The notes under the pieces: generated by a model | Told to the model about the DNA's origin: nothing | The model's input: the letters and a program-made list of their open reading frames with translations, nothing else | Database searches by the model: none | Shown: in pieces, positions 24,379 through 33,913 of the stretch | Numbering within the stretch: position 1 is the first letter of the stretch | How the letters are laid out: every line of letters starts with the position of its first letter | NCBI GenBank assembly: GCA_964612145.1 | Contig: CAZTBP010000005.1 | Coordinates: 1-64,000 of the forward strand | From: JAGNLV01 sp964612145 | GTDB lineage: Bacteria; Zixibacteria; MSB-5A5; GN15; FEB-12 | Length of the DNA: 64,000 bases | Direction: 5' to 3' | Program-made: the position numbers and the translations under genes

Positions 24379-27300
24379 ATGGAAGAAGAAAAGGGGACGA
24401 CGGATACCCCGGGGCTGAGCCCGGACCAAGACGAGTCGGCACGTGTGTCTGGAGAGTTGACCAAACGAGACCATACCGGTTTTGTTATCATAGACCGCCG
24501 GGGAGTGATACTCACTGTATCAGCCTCAGTTTGCCAGTGGATAGGACGGCAGGCTGAGGACCTCACAAGCCACTCGCTTCAGGAGTACGTGACCGCGCCG
24601 AGTCGGGAGCAGTTGGAACAATTGCTGTCGGTGAAACCGGCGGAGGGTGAAGTCCGCGCAGAGCTGGAACTCTCGTCAGGTGGGAAACTCGATGCTCGTC
24701 TCCATCAGGTGCTCGGAGCGGCATCAACCGTTGGTACTCTGCTTCTCCTTCTACATCGGATCGATCCGGGTGATTCGCTTGCGGTTCCGGGTACAACTGA
24801 ATCGCTGGCGAGATTGACGAAAGATCCGGCTTTTTTGATCCTGCTGGATTATGCTCACGACTGGCAGCAGTGGTTTGACTCCGAGGGTAACCTGCTTTGT
24901 GTCAATGCTGCCGTTGAGAGAATCTCAGGCTACAGTGTTGCCGAGTGTCACCGACTGGATAATTTCCCATTTTCTATCATTGATCAGCAGGATCGCGAAC
25001 GATTCAAAAAAAACTTCGAGGGTGCGCTTTCGGGGACCAGTGGCAATGATCTGGAGTTTCGGATTCGTCGCAAAGACGATTCGGTCGGCTGGATTGCTGC
25101 CTCGTGGCAACCGATTTTGACATCGGACGGTTCCGTCATGGGTCATCATTCTGCCTTTCGCGATGTTTCGCGTCGCAAAGCGGCCGAAGAACAGGCGACT
25201 GAGAACCGGCGTCAGATGGAAGTGCTGATGAGCAATCTGCCGGGGATGGCTTATCGCTGCGGGAACTCGTCGGATTGGCCCATGGAGTTTGTGAGCGATG
25301 GTTGTGAGGAATTGACCGGTTACACCGCCGAGGAGCTTTGTGTCCCGGGGGACAATCTCTTTGTCAGGCTGATTCATCGCGACGACCGGCGGGAGGTCGA
25401 AGACCTTATTCAACGGTCTGTGGCCCGCGACGAACCGTTTCAGATTCAGTATCGTCTTGTCGATCGATCGGGACGTGAGAAGTGGGTCTGGGAGCAGGGA
25501 AGACTGGTCGGGAAGGCGTCGGATTCGCCGGGTGTTCTTGAGGGCTTCATTACAGATATCGACCGGCAAGTAAGAGCAGAAGAACAACTGCGTCAGAGCG
25601 AGGAAAAGTACCGTACGCTTGTGGAGCGGTCCCGTCACGGTCTGCTCATTTTGGAGCCGGATGGTGTCGAGATTGTATACGCAAATCCGGGCGTGAAAGC
25701 GTTGATCGGGATGGCGGCTGACAAACTGTCAGGCGCAATCGACCAGCTTTTGGCTCAGGGCCCTGACAACGTAGCGAAGCTGAGTGCTTCCGGCGACCTT
25801 AGTCCACTCGTCGAAGAGATGAGCCCGGCACGCTTCGAGGCTCATTTGCCGACACCAGATAATGAGGGTTTATGGTTGGATGTAACACTCAGTCCAACTC
25901 ATTATGGCAAGAGGCGTGCGTTGCAGGTGCTGTTGAGTGATATCACTGACCGCAAGCGGGCAGAATTGGCTCTTGAAGCCCGCGACAAGGTCTTGGAAAC
26001 AATCACCAGTATAGCCCGGCGGTTTTTGAAATTCGACAACGTGAGCGAGGCGATACAAGCGTCGATCGAGATTCTGGGTCCGGCGGCAGACGTGGACAAA
26101 GTCTGTATTCATCTCGATGAGACCGTGGAGTCGAACAGGGGGCTGGATCGGACTACATTCATCTGGCGGAAGAAGGCCGCTACTTCATCTGAAACGGATG
26201 ATACGCTTCCCGGTGATCTTCTCCGCCGACTGCGCCACGGAGAACTGGTCTGTGCCTCAGTGGGAGAGAGTGCGGGCGATGACGCAACATATTTGTCTGA
26301 TCGAAGCATCGTTTCGGGGTGTCTTGTCCCCCTGTTTTGCGATAATGTGTTCGCCGGATACATAAGTTTGGAAGCCACGGAGTCGGTCCGAATGTGGTCG
26401 GGGATAGAGCAGGATGCGATGAAAACCGTGGCTGATACGTTGGGCGTCGCTCTGGAGCGAAATGCGGTTCGAGAGGCACTCAAAGAATCAGAGGCATTTT
26501 GGCGCTCGCTGTTTGACAATGCCCCCCAGATAGTCTTTACGACAGATACTGACGGAGTGATTACCTCCTACAACACCGAAACTAGTCGGACGGTTGAAGG
26601 CGATCCGGCCGGTCGCAGTATTTTCGAATTCACGTTTCAGTCGGATACCGAACGGGTGCGGAGAATGTTTGAGAAGGTCACTTCGACCGGTGAGAGCATG
26701 AATTTTGATATCAGTGTGCCGGGTGAGCCGGGGCTTTACTACTCTGTTACACTGGGTCCGATCCTCGGTGACCCGGACAGGGTTATTGGTGTGACTGCTA
26801 TTGTCAACGATATTACCGAACTCGTGCACGACCGGGAGGCGCTTGAACAGAGTCGCCGGTATATCGAATCGATTGCGGAGACCGTTCCCGAGATGCTGTA
26901 TGTGTTCGACCTGGAGTCGAGCCGAATAACTTATGTCAATAGTCGAGTGAAGGATATACTTGGACTATCGCCGGAAGAAGTTATCAATAGTGCAAGCCTA
27001 ATGGATTTCCTTCATCCGGATGACATTGACCGGGTGACCGAACACATGGAAGTCTGGGAGACGGCTTCGGTGGCCCATGTCGGCACAATTGATTATCGAC
27101 TGCGTACCAAAGATGGAGCGTACCGCTGGATACGGTGTCGAGACACTGTCTTCGATCGTGACGAGAACGGTCGCGTGACCAAGTTGATTGGTGCCGGCCT
27201 GGATATCACGGAAATGAAGGAGGCGGCAGAGGCTCATCTATTAAGTGAGGAGCGCTTCAGGAGCATCGTTTACTCCTCCCCGATGGGAATGCATCTCTAC

Positions 27301-29577
27301 CGGCTGGAGGAAGACGACCGCCTGGTGTTTATCGGCTCCAATCCTGCTGCGGATTCTATCCTTGAAGTCGACAACAATCAGTTTGTAGGCAAGACTCTCG
27401 AGGAAGCGTTTCCTCCGCTGGCAGAGACAGAGGTGCCGGCCAGATACCGTGAAGTGATTCGCACCGGAAAAGTTTGGCGCGAGGAGCAGATAAATTATGA
27501 AGATGAGACCATCTCCGGCGCGTATGAAGTCGTTGCCTTTAGGACCTCATCTGATACCCTGGCCGTCTTGTTCCTCGACGTAACGGAACGTATTCAGGCT
27601 GTTGCCCGGGTTCGGGAAAGCGAATCACGATATCGCAGTTTGATCGAAGACCAGACCGAGTTTATTGTGCGGTGGAAACCGGATGGCACACGGACCTTTG
27701 TTAACGATAACTATTGTCGCTATTTCGGATTGACCAAAGAGCAGGCGCTGGGTACTGGTTTCTTTGATCTTGTTCCCGCCGACCAGGCAGAGGCAATTCG
27801 CGAAAAGATTGCTTCTCTGACACCAAAAGCGCCAGCGTCGACCGACGAGCACAAAGTGTATTTGCCTTCGGGTCGTGTTGCCTGGAATCAGTGGACCGAT
27901 CGAGGGCTGTTCGATGACGACGGAAATTTGATCGAGATTCAATCGGTCGGTCGGGATGTCACGCTACGGCGCGAAGCAGAGGAGGCGCTTCGCGCCAACG
28001 AGTCCGCGATCCGGGCTATTTTCCGGTCGGCGCCGGTTGGTATAGGTGTTATCAGGGAGAGGAAAATCGTTCGGGTCAATGACCGTCTGACCGAAATGCT
28101 TGGTTATACACAGATGGAGATGCTCGGTCGTGACACGCGGTTTTTGTATCTTTCGGATGAAGATTTTGAGTATACGCGAGAGACATTTTACGGCGGAATA
28201 TCGGAACAGGGTACATCAACAGCAGAAACAAAACTGCGCCGTAAAGACGGGACCATTATCGAGGTGCTGGTGCGGGGGACAAATATTGACCCGACAAATC
28301 CCGATGCGGGGGTAGCGTTCACGGCAATGGACATTACCGAACGAAACCGCGCGCTGCGGGCGCTGAGTGAAAGCGAGGAGCGGTTCCGGACAGCTTTCCG
28401 GACAAGTCCGGACTCTATTAATATAAACCGGCTGACTGACGGGGTCTATGTCGACATCAACGAGGGATTTACTCAGGAGATGGGGTACACCAGAGAGGAA
28501 GTCATAGGGCGCTCGTCTCTGGAATTGGATATCTGGGTTGATCCCGAAGAGCGGGAGCAACTGGTGCAGGGGTTGAAACTGTACGGCAGAGTTGATAATC
28601 TCCAAACGCAATTTCGGCGTAAAGACGGTTCCGAGGCGGCTGGGCTTATGTCTGCCAGAGTAATGATACTTGAGAATGAGCCGCACATTCTCTCGGTCAC
28701 CCGGAGTATCCAGGACCTGGTTGAAATCCATCGTGCTTACAAACGCGCGGCGGAACGGGCCCAAACGTACCTTGATATTGCAGCCACGCTGATGGTGGCG
28801 CTGAATACGGACGGGTCAGTGTCTATGATCAACAAGCGCGGCCGGGAGCTTCTGGGATACGAAGATACGGATTTGGTCGGTCGCTCCTGGTTTGATGAGT
28901 TCCTGATCGATGAGGAACGGGACATTGTGCAGTCTATTTTTGATCGGGTGATGGCCGGCAAGACGCCGTTCCCGGATTACTTCGAGAACGAAGTTGTCAC
29001 CCGTTCCGGTGAGCGGCTCTTAATTGCCTGGTACAACACGGCGATCAAGGATGAACAGGGCAAAGTCGTTGGCAGTTTGAGTTCAGGTGTTGACATCACG
29101 GAGCGCCGACGTATGGAGCGGGAACTGGAAAAGGCGCATGAGCGGCTGGCCGAGGAGCATGATGCGCTCCAGCAAAAGAATATCGCTCTGCGCGAGATCC
29201 TGAGCCAGATCGAGGGAGAAAAGGAAAACGTCAAAAAGGCAATTCTGGATAATATTGAATCGAATATTCTTCCCATTGTCCAGCGTCTTCGATTGTCGAG
29301 CAACAAAGCCCAGGAGCCTCTGATTGAGGCCCTGGAAAACGATCTGGAAGAGGTTACGTCAGAATTTGCCGCAGAAATCAAGGACAAATTTCGCAACCTG
29401 ACTCCCCGTCAGGTTCAGATTTGCCGTCTCATAAAGAACGGCTACAGTTCAAAAGAGATAGCAGAAGCCATTGGGACATCGCTACTTACTGTTCATAAAC
29501 ACCGTGAGGCGATTCGCGACAAGCTTGGTATCAAGGGCCATAGTATCAATCTGAATTCGTATCTGCAATCACTTTGA
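24379..29577 (+). CDS. Giant PAS/GAF tandem-array protein with LuxR-type DNA-binding tail
   Basis: A protein of about 1,730 residues (ATG at 24379; a TTG five codons earlier is also possible). It contains about eleven PAS/PAC units and one GAF domain (about 540-700 counted from the TTG). Unit openings include LMSNLPGMAYRC, LFDNAPQIVFTTD, IAETVPEMLYVFD, YSSPMGMHLYR, FRSAPVGIGVI and FRTSPDSINI; PAC ends include DITDRK, DITEMK, DITERN and DITERR. A coiled coil (about 1583-1627) joins to a C-terminal LuxR/GerE HTH (LTPRQVQICRLIKNGYSSKE, IGTSLLTVHKHREAIRDKLG). No histidine kinase, HATPase, GGDEF or receiver domain and no transmembrane helix are present, so it looks like a cytoplasmic multi-input transcription factor. 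Each PAS could bind a different cofactor or only transmit signals. Confidence 0.9.
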   Translation: MEEEKGTTDTPGLSPDQDESARVSGELTKRDHTGFVIIDRRGVILTVSASVCQWIGRQAEDLTSHSLQEYVTAPSREQLEQLLSVKPAEGEVRAELELSSGGKLDARLHQVLGAASTVGTLLLLLHRIDPGDSLAVPGTTESLARLTKDPAFLILLDYAHDWQQWFDSEGNLLCVNAAVERISGYSVAECHRLDNFPFSIIDQQDRERFKKNFEGALSGTSGNDLEFRIRRKDDSVGWIAASWQPILTSDGSVMGHHSAFRDVSRRKAAEEQATENRRQMEVLMSNLPGMAYRCGNSSDWPMEFVSDGCEELTGYTAEELCVPGDNLFVRLIHRDDRREVEDLIQRSVARDEPFQIQYRLVDRSGREKWVWEQGRLVGKASDSPGVLEGFITDIDRQVRAEEQLRQSEEKYRTLVERSRHGLLILEPDGVEIVYANPGVKALIGMAADKLSGAIDQLLAQGPDNVAKLSASGDLSPLVEEMSPARFEAHLPTPDNEGLWLDVTLSPTHYGKRRALQVLLSDITDRKRAELALEARDKVLETITSIARRFLKFDNVSEAIQASIEILGPAADVDKVCIHLDETVESNRGLDRTTFIWRKKAATSSETDDTLPGDLLRRLRHGELVCASVGESAGDDATYLSDRSIVSGCLVPLFCDNVFAGYISLEATESVRMWSGIEQDAMKTVADTLGVALERNAVREALKESEAFWRSLFDNAPQIVFTTDTDGVITSYNTETSRTVEGDPAGRSIFEFTFQSDTERVRRMFEKVTSTGESMNFDISVPGEPGLYYSVTLGPILGDPDRVIGVTAIVNDITELVHDREALEQSRRYIESIAETVPEMLYVFDLESSRITYVNSRVKDILGLSPEEVINSASLMDFLHPDDIDRVTEHMEVWETASVAHVGTIDYRLRTKDGAYRWIRCRDTVFDRDENGRVTKLIGAGLDITEMKEAAEAHLLSEERFRSIVYSSPMGMHLYRLEEDDRLVFIGSNPAADSILEVDNNQFVGKTLEEAFPPLAETEVPARYREVIRTGKVWREEQINYEDETISGAYEVVAFRTSSDTLAVLFLDVTERIQAVARVRESESRYRSLIEDQTEFIVRWKPDGTRTFVNDNYCRYFGLTKEQALGTGFFDLVPADQAEAIREKIASLTPKAPASTDEHKVYLPSGRVAWNQWTDRGLFDDDGNLIEIQSVGRDVTLRREAEEALRANESAIRAIFRSAPVGIGVIRERKIVRVNDRLTEMLGYTQMEMLGRDTRFLYLSDEDFEYTRETFYGGISEQGTSTAETKLRRKDGTIIEVLVRGTNIDPTNPDAGVAFTAMDITERNRALRALSESEERFRTAFRTSPDSININRLTDGVYVDINEGFTQEMGYTREEVIGRSSLELDIWVDPEEREQLVQGLKLYGRVDNLQTQFRRKDGSEAAGLMSARVMILENEPHILSVTRSIQDLVEIHRAYKRAAERAQTYLDIAATLMVALNTDGSVSMINKRGRELLGYEDTDLVGRSWFDEFLIDEERDIVQSIFDRVMAGKTPFPDYFENEVVTRSGERLLIAWYNTAIKDEQGKVVGSLSSGVDITERRRMERELEKAHERLAEEHDALQQKNIALREILSQIEGEKENVKKAILDNIESNILPIVQRLRLSSNKAQEPLIEALENDLEEVTSEFAAEIKDKFRNLTPRQVQICRLIKNGYSSKEIAEAIGTSLLTVHKHREAIRDKLGIKGHSINLNSYLQSL

Positions 29578-29670
29578 TTGCGTATGCTGCGTACGTAATC
29601 CTTTAGTAATCAACTCTCATTGACTATTTAGTGATTCATCCCGACCTTTTGGTCAGAGGGCGCTAGGAAT

Positions 29671-29753
29671 CCAGGCCGCCGAGTTCGGGCAGCCTGAGAA
29701 TTGGACAGCCGAGATTTATCACCAGTAGGCTGCCTGGATTCGGCGGCCCGGAC
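29671..29753. repeat. Long imperfect inverted repeat
   Basis: The arm 29671-29697 (TCCAGGCCGCCGAG then TTCGGGCAGCCTG) pairs with 29727-29753 with only a few mismatches, giving a stem of about 27 bp with a 29-base loop. It lies in a 417-base gap after the PAS-array gene. It has no T-run, so a structured RNA, MITE-like remnant or mRNA-stabilising hairpin is as likely as a terminator. Confidence 0.5.
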
Positions 29754-29994
29754 AGGTTGGCAGCACCGGCGCAGTTCGTAACTTCGGTTCGACCTCAAAA
29801 GGTGGGCCATCAGGGACAGACAACGTTGATAGCATCGGTACCCAGCCAGTCCTTTACTGCACCTCGATTATGGGCGGAGCTGAAGGTTTTCTTCTGTGGA
29901 CTGCAGCGCACCGCTCGCTCTTCGGATGAGAGACGTCCGGTCCCGCTTTCGCGGCGGGACCGGACATAAAAGAACAGACAACGGGGTAGTGATC
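29754..29994. other. Leader region before the WYL-type regulator
   Basis: Non-coding sequence containing the strong hairpin at 29935-29965. I find no other feature; the frame of the regulator is open upstream of its likely start but without a ribosome binding site. Confidence 0.3.
29935..29965 (+). terminator. Strong hairpin upstream of regulator gene
   Basis: GTCCGGTCCCGC (29935-29946) pairs perfectly with GCGGGACCGGAC (29954-29965), a 12-bp stem with a 7-base loop followed by ATAAAAG rather than a T-run. It lies only 29 bases before the likely GTG start, so it could be an attenuator or operator as well as a terminator. Confidence 0.5.
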
Positions 29995-30657
29995 GTGACA
30001 AAGTCAGAACGACTCATGTACATGCTGGGTCTGCTGAAGAAGCAGACAGCCGTGCATATCGGCGATCTCGCGCGTGAATGCGAAGTGTCGGAACGCACAA
30101 TTTATCGGGACATTAATTCGCTCATCAAGCTGGGATACGTAATCCAGTATCGGGACGGGTACAAGCTTAATCCGTCCACCGATTTGCCGCCGGCGACTAT
30201 TGAGGGGCTTGATATTGCGCTGGTGAATTACTGTTTGCGCACGAATCCGCTGATGGCAAACCCGTTTTTCAAGCGGCGGTTGTTGTCAATCGAGCATAAA
30301 CTGGCGGCTCTTGCGAATGACCATGAGGCAGAAACCATAGCGTTTAGCCTGTCGAACGGCACTACGCCGGAACTCAGCAATGCGGACGTATTGGCGGAGT
30401 TCATTCGGGCTCTGGAGAATCGCCGCAAGGTACGGGTTCAGCGTCCAGGTGAATCGACGAGTGACCTGCTGCTGGCCCCGCTGGCAGTTGAGCTGCGAGA
30501 TTCCGGCTATTTCCTTAAGATGACTGATGATGCCGGTGATGTGAGGGAGTTTAGCCTGGCCGACCTGGAATGGCTGGCAGCAACTGATATTCCCTATTCG
30601 AGCGCGTCGCTCAAGCGCTTTCATACCAGGGCGGAAAAACAGGTTGACGTGATCTAG
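29995..30657 (+). CDS. HTH-WYL type transcriptional regulator
   Basis: A 220-residue protein starting at GTG (29995; a GTG two codons upstream is possible). It has an N-terminal DeoR/YafY-like winged HTH (SERLMYMLGLLKKQTAVHIG, VSERTIYRDINSLIKLGYVI) and a C-terminal region (about 145-215) with the spacing of a WYL ligand-binding domain (LLLAPLAVELRDSGYFLKM, then EFSLADLEWL), although the W-Y-L triplet itself is not conserved. Such proteins sense small molecules or nucleotides. It lies 21 bases before the QueT-like transporter gene, so it may control uptake of that substrate; this is inferred from context. Confidence 0.8.
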   Translation: MTKSERLMYMLGLLKKQTAVHIGDLARECEVSERTIYRDINSLIKLGYVIQYRDGYKLNPSTDLPPATIEGLDIALVNYCLRTNPLMANPFFKRRLLSIEHKLAALANDHEAETIAFSLSNGTTPELSNADVLAEFIRALENRRKVRVQRPGESTSDLLLAPLAVELRDSGYFLKMTDDAGDVREFSLADLEWLAATDIPYSSASLKRFHTRAEKQVDVI

Positions 30658-30678
30658 TCGGTTCTGTTCCTTTCGTCT

Positions 30679-31512
30679 GTGAATCAATCCAAAATTCGTG
30701 AACTGGCTATAGGCGGCCTGATTGGGGCCGTCTACGTCGTTCTGAGCCTGGCTTTTCATCCGATTTCGTTCGGGGTCTATCAGGTTCGGGTGGCCGAGGC
30801 GCTGACCGTGCTGCCATTTGTGCTTCCGGCGGCAATCCCGGGGCTTTATGTTGGCTGCCTTCTGGCCAATGTATTCGGCCAGATGGGCTGGCTGGATATT
30901 GTTGTCGGACCGCTGATAACGCTGGTCGCTGCGGTCCTAACCCGGCGAATTTACTTCCTGCGAAATCACTATGTGCTCAACGGTGCCGCGATCGGGGCGG
31001 CTATTCTTATGTGGATCGGCGGAGTCTACCTGCTGACGGACCTCGTGATTGATGTCTGGACTCTGCTGGGTATCTTAGTCTCACTCATTGCACTGGTACC
31101 GGTCCCGTTGCAGGTGCGCAGGCGGCCGGGGCTTCAAGCCAGGCTGAATATCTCAGTTTTTGCCAGCCTGATTCTTATGGCGGCAGCGGTCTTTCCGTTG
31201 CGTACGACTGACGATGTCTATTTCATCATTTGCGGCGGATTGCTGCTGCTGGGATCGGCGGGAATCGTGTCGGTGATGGTGAGGATCCGTATTAGTGACG
31301 GGGAGCCAAACCTGTTGCTGGCGCCGTTGCCGCCGGTGTTGCTGAATGCCTTTGGGGTGTCGGTGTATCTCGCGCCTATTATCGGGGTGAATTACTGGTT
31401 TTCGGTGCAGATGATCGGGGTGGGGCAGTTGATTGCCTGTTATTTAATTGGCCTGCCGCTTCTGCTGGTGCTTCGCCGGCGCGGGATCTTCAGTATGGAT
31501 CCGGCCCGATAG
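30679..31512 (+). CDS. QueT-like membrane transporter component with central insertion
   Basis: A 277-residue polytopic protein starting at GTG. Residues 1-90 match the first half of the QueT family (queuosine-precursor ECF S-component): VYQVRVAEALTVLPFVLP, AIPGLYVGCLLANVFG. Residues 213-265 match the second half (LLLAPLPPVLLNAFGVSVYL, then VGQLIACYLIGLPL). Between them lies about 120 residues with four extra transmembrane segments, so the protein is about 110 residues longer than usual QueT. ECF S-components need an energising module, which is absent from this window. Substrate assignment rests on family resemblance only. Confidence 0.75.
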   Translation: MNQSKIRELAIGGLIGAVYVVLSLAFHPISFGVYQVRVAEALTVLPFVLPAAIPGLYVGCLLANVFGQMGWLDIVVGPLITLVAAVLTRRIYFLRNHYVLNGAAIGAAILMWIGGVYLLTDLVIDVWTLLGILVSLIALVPVPLQVRRRPGLQARLNISVFASLILMAAAVFPLRTTDDVYFIICGGLLLLGSAGIVSVMVRIRISDGEPNLLLAPLPPVLLNAFGVSVYLAPIIGVNYWFSVQMIGVGQLIACYLIGLPLLLVLRRRGIFSMDPAR

Positions 31513-31633
31513 GGTTGTCTCGCACTGATTTCGGTTGCTTTGACTGGGAGCGGTTGCTATCATTTCTCCCAGAAAAAGTACGTAACCTCGCGGCTTTTGC
31601 CGCGACGACTTCCAACCACCGGGGTGGTATGTC

Positions 31634-32641
31634 ATGAAGAGAATCCTGATAACCGGCGCGCTCGGCCAGATCGGGTCCGAACTGGTCACCGAGCTTCGGC
31701 GGAAATATGGCGACGATAACGTAATTGCGACCGACATTCGCATGCCCACCGATGTGGAACTGCGGGATTCCGGGCCGTTTGAATTCATGGACTGTCTCGA
31801 TCCGCACCATATCACGCGGGTAATGCAGATTTATAATCCGGACACGATTTTTCACCTGGCGGCGGTGCTGTCGGCGGTGGCGGAAACCAAGCCGAATCTT
31901 GCCTGGCAGATCAATGTCAACGGCCTGTACAATATCCTCGAGGCGGCGCGGCAGTATCACTGCGCGTTGTTTTTCCCGAGTTCGATCGGGGCGTTTGGCA
32001 AGAGCACACCAAAAGACAATACGCCGCAGGATACCCTCCAGCGGCCGGATACGATCTACGGCGTGACCAAGGTAACCGGAGAGCTGATCTGCGACTACTA
32101 CTACAAGCGGTTCGGCGTGGATACGCGCGGTGTACGATTTCCGGGATTGATTTCGTATGAAACCGAGCCGGGCGGCGGCACGACCGACTACGCTGTCGAG
32201 ATTTTCTGGGAGGCGATCAAAAATAAAAAGTACAGCTGTTATCTCAAGGAAGACACCTCGCTGGACATGATGTATATGCCGGATGCGCTCAAGGCGATGA
32301 TCGGCGTGATGGAGGCGGATGCCGCGAAGCTGATCCACCGAAATGCGTTTAATGTCACGGCGATGAATTTCACGCCGGCGAGACTCGCCGAGAAAATCAA
32401 GGAAACGATTTCGGACTTCGAGATAACCTATAACGTGGATCCGTCCCGCCAGGAAATCGCGGACTCGTGGCCGAACTATATGGATGATTCGGCGGCGCGC
32501 CAGGAGTGGGGATGGGACCCGGAGTATGATTTTGACACGATGGTTGATGTGATGATCGAGAAGATCACCGAGCGGGTCGAGAACCCGGACCTGATGAAGA
32601 CCAAAGCCCAGGGAGGCAAAGCCAGTCATGCCACTCGCTAA
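31634..32641 (+). CDS. tdh: Short-chain-type L-threonine 3-dehydrogenase
   Basis: A 335-residue NAD-dependent extended SDR protein. TGALGQIGSE (7-16) is the dinucleotide motif, FPSS (114-117) supplies the catalytic Ser/Thr, and Y142-x3-K146 (IYGVTKVTGE) is the catalytic pair. This type, related to UDP-galactose 4-epimerase, oxidises L-threonine to 2-amino-3-ketobutyrate, unlike the zinc-dependent Tdh of E. coli. The adjacent kbl gene, overlapping by 14 bases, strongly supports the assignment. The GGGGTGGT ahead of the ATG acts as ribosome binding site. It runs in the cytoplasm for threonine breakdown or glycine formation. Confidence 0.9.
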   Translation: MKRILITGALGQIGSELVTELRRKYGDDNVIATDIRMPTDVELRDSGPFEFMDCLDPHHITRVMQIYNPDTIFHLAAVLSAVAETKPNLAWQINVNGLYNILEAARQYHCALFFPSSIGAFGKSTPKDNTPQDTLQRPDTIYGVTKVTGELICDYYYKRFGVDTRGVRFPGLISYETEPGGGTTDYAVEIFWEAIKNKKYSCYLKEDTSLDMMYMPDALKAMIGVMEADAAKLIHRNAFNVTAMNFTPARLAEKIKETISDFEITYNVDPSRQEIADSWPNYMDDSAARQEWGWDPEYDFDTMVDVMIEKITERVENPDLMKTKAQGGKASHATR

Positions 32642-33848
32642 TTTCAAAAAACAGCTCGACAGCGAACTATACGAAATATTTACCTCCGGTCTGCCCAAAG
32701 GAAACGAGCAGGTTGTTACCGGGGTTAACAAGGCCTCAGGCAACCGCGGCCCCCGGTTCTTTCTGGAGGGATACGGTGACAAAGAATTTCTCCGCATGAA
32801 CGCCAACAGCTACCTCGGCATGTCGATGCGTCAGCCGGTGATCAAGGCCGAGGAAGAGGCGGCACAAAAGTACGGTGTCGGGCCGGGCGCGGTGCGGTTT
32901 ATCAGCGGCACCTACGAGCCGCATGTGAAGCTTGAGAAGCGGCTGGCGGAGTTCCACAGCCGCGAGGACTGCATGATCACCTCGGCGGCGTACACCAGTG
33001 TCTTAGGCGTGGTGGTCTCGCTGACAACGCCGGAGACGATTATCGTATCCGACGAACTCAACCACAACTGTATCATCAACGCGATGAAGCTCGCTCGTCC
33101 GAAAGGAAAGAAGATCTTTAAGCATCTCGATTTGAACGAGATGGAAGGGCATATCAAATCGTGCGTGGGTGAGTGCGAGACCTTGATAGTAGTGACCGAC
33201 GGCGTTTTCTCCATGCGGGGCGACATGGCGCCGCTCAAAGAGATGCAGGAGATTATCGAAAAATACAGCGACAAGTTCCCGCGCGATATCGTGTTCCTGG
33301 TCGATGACTCCCACGGGGTCGGGGCGGTCGGGGAGACCGGGCGCGGCACCGAGGAGCTGATGGGCGCACGGTGCGACATTCTCGTGGCAACCCTCGGCAA
33401 GGCATTCGGGGTCAACGGCGGGTATATCGTGTCGGATGCCTCGGTGATTAAGTATCTTCGCGAGAAAAACCCGCTGTATATCTACACCAACCCGATTACA
33501 CCCTCGGAGGCGACGGCCGCGGTGGCCTCGGTTGATATTCTCGATAGCGCGACCGGGAAATCGCTGCTGGCGCACTTAGCGGCGATGACCAAGCGGTTCG
33601 AGCAGGGGTTGACGGATCTCGGGTTTGAGACGATTCCGAGTCCGCATCCGGTGGTGCCGCTTGTCGTTCGGGATACAAAGAAGACGTCGGACATGGTGAA
33701 GTATCTTCGTGATAATGGTGTGCTGGCGACGGGGTTGAATTATCCGGTGGTGCCGAAGGGTGATGAGTTGATTCGGTTCCAGATCGCCGCGGATCATACG
33801 GAGAATGATATTGACGAAGTGTTGAATGTGTTGAAGGGATTTGAGTAG
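32628..33848 (+). CDS. kbl: Glycine C-acetyltransferase (2-amino-3-ketobutyrate CoA ligase)
   Basis: A 406-residue PLP enzyme of the alpha-oxoamine synthase family. It splits 2-amino-3-ketobutyrate with CoA into glycine and acetyl-CoA, the second step after threonine dehydrogenase. The Schiff-base lysine is K258 in ATLGKAFGVNGGY, and the cofactor-binding VDDSHGVGAVG (226-236) is present. The ATG lies inside the end of tdh with GGGAGG 11 bases upstream, so the two are co-translated. Its length is normal for the family (about 395-405). BioF is the main alternative, but the tdh coupling makes Kbl far more likely. Confidence 0.92.
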   Translation: MPLANFKKQLDSELYEIFTSGLPKGNEQVVTGVNKASGNRGPRFFLEGYGDKEFLRMNANSYLGMSMRQPVIKAEEEAAQKYGVGPGAVRFISGTYEPHVKLEKRLAEFHSREDCMITSAAYTSVLGVVVSLTTPETIIVSDELNHNCIINAMKLARPKGKKIFKHLDLNEMEGHIKSCVGECETLIVVTDGVFSMRGDMAPLKEMQEIIEKYSDKFPRDIVFLVDDSHGVGAVGETGRGTEELMGARCDILVATLGKAFGVNGGYIVSDASVIKYLREKNPLYIYTNPITPSEATAAVASVDILDSATGKSLLAHLAAMTKRFEQGLTDLGFETIPSPHPVVPLVVRDTKKTSDMVKYLRDNGVLATGLNYPVVPKGDELIRFQIAADHTENDIDEVLNVLKGFE

Positions 33849-33913
33849 GGGGGGCGTGGCTAGATTTGAAGTGTATTACGCTGAATGAGTATATAAGTCG
33901 AGGGAGGTAGTCA

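Noticed and set aside
31634..32641. UDP-glucose 4-epimerase
   Set aside because: The extended-SDR fold is shared, but the 14-base overlap with kbl fits the short-chain threonine dehydrogenase.
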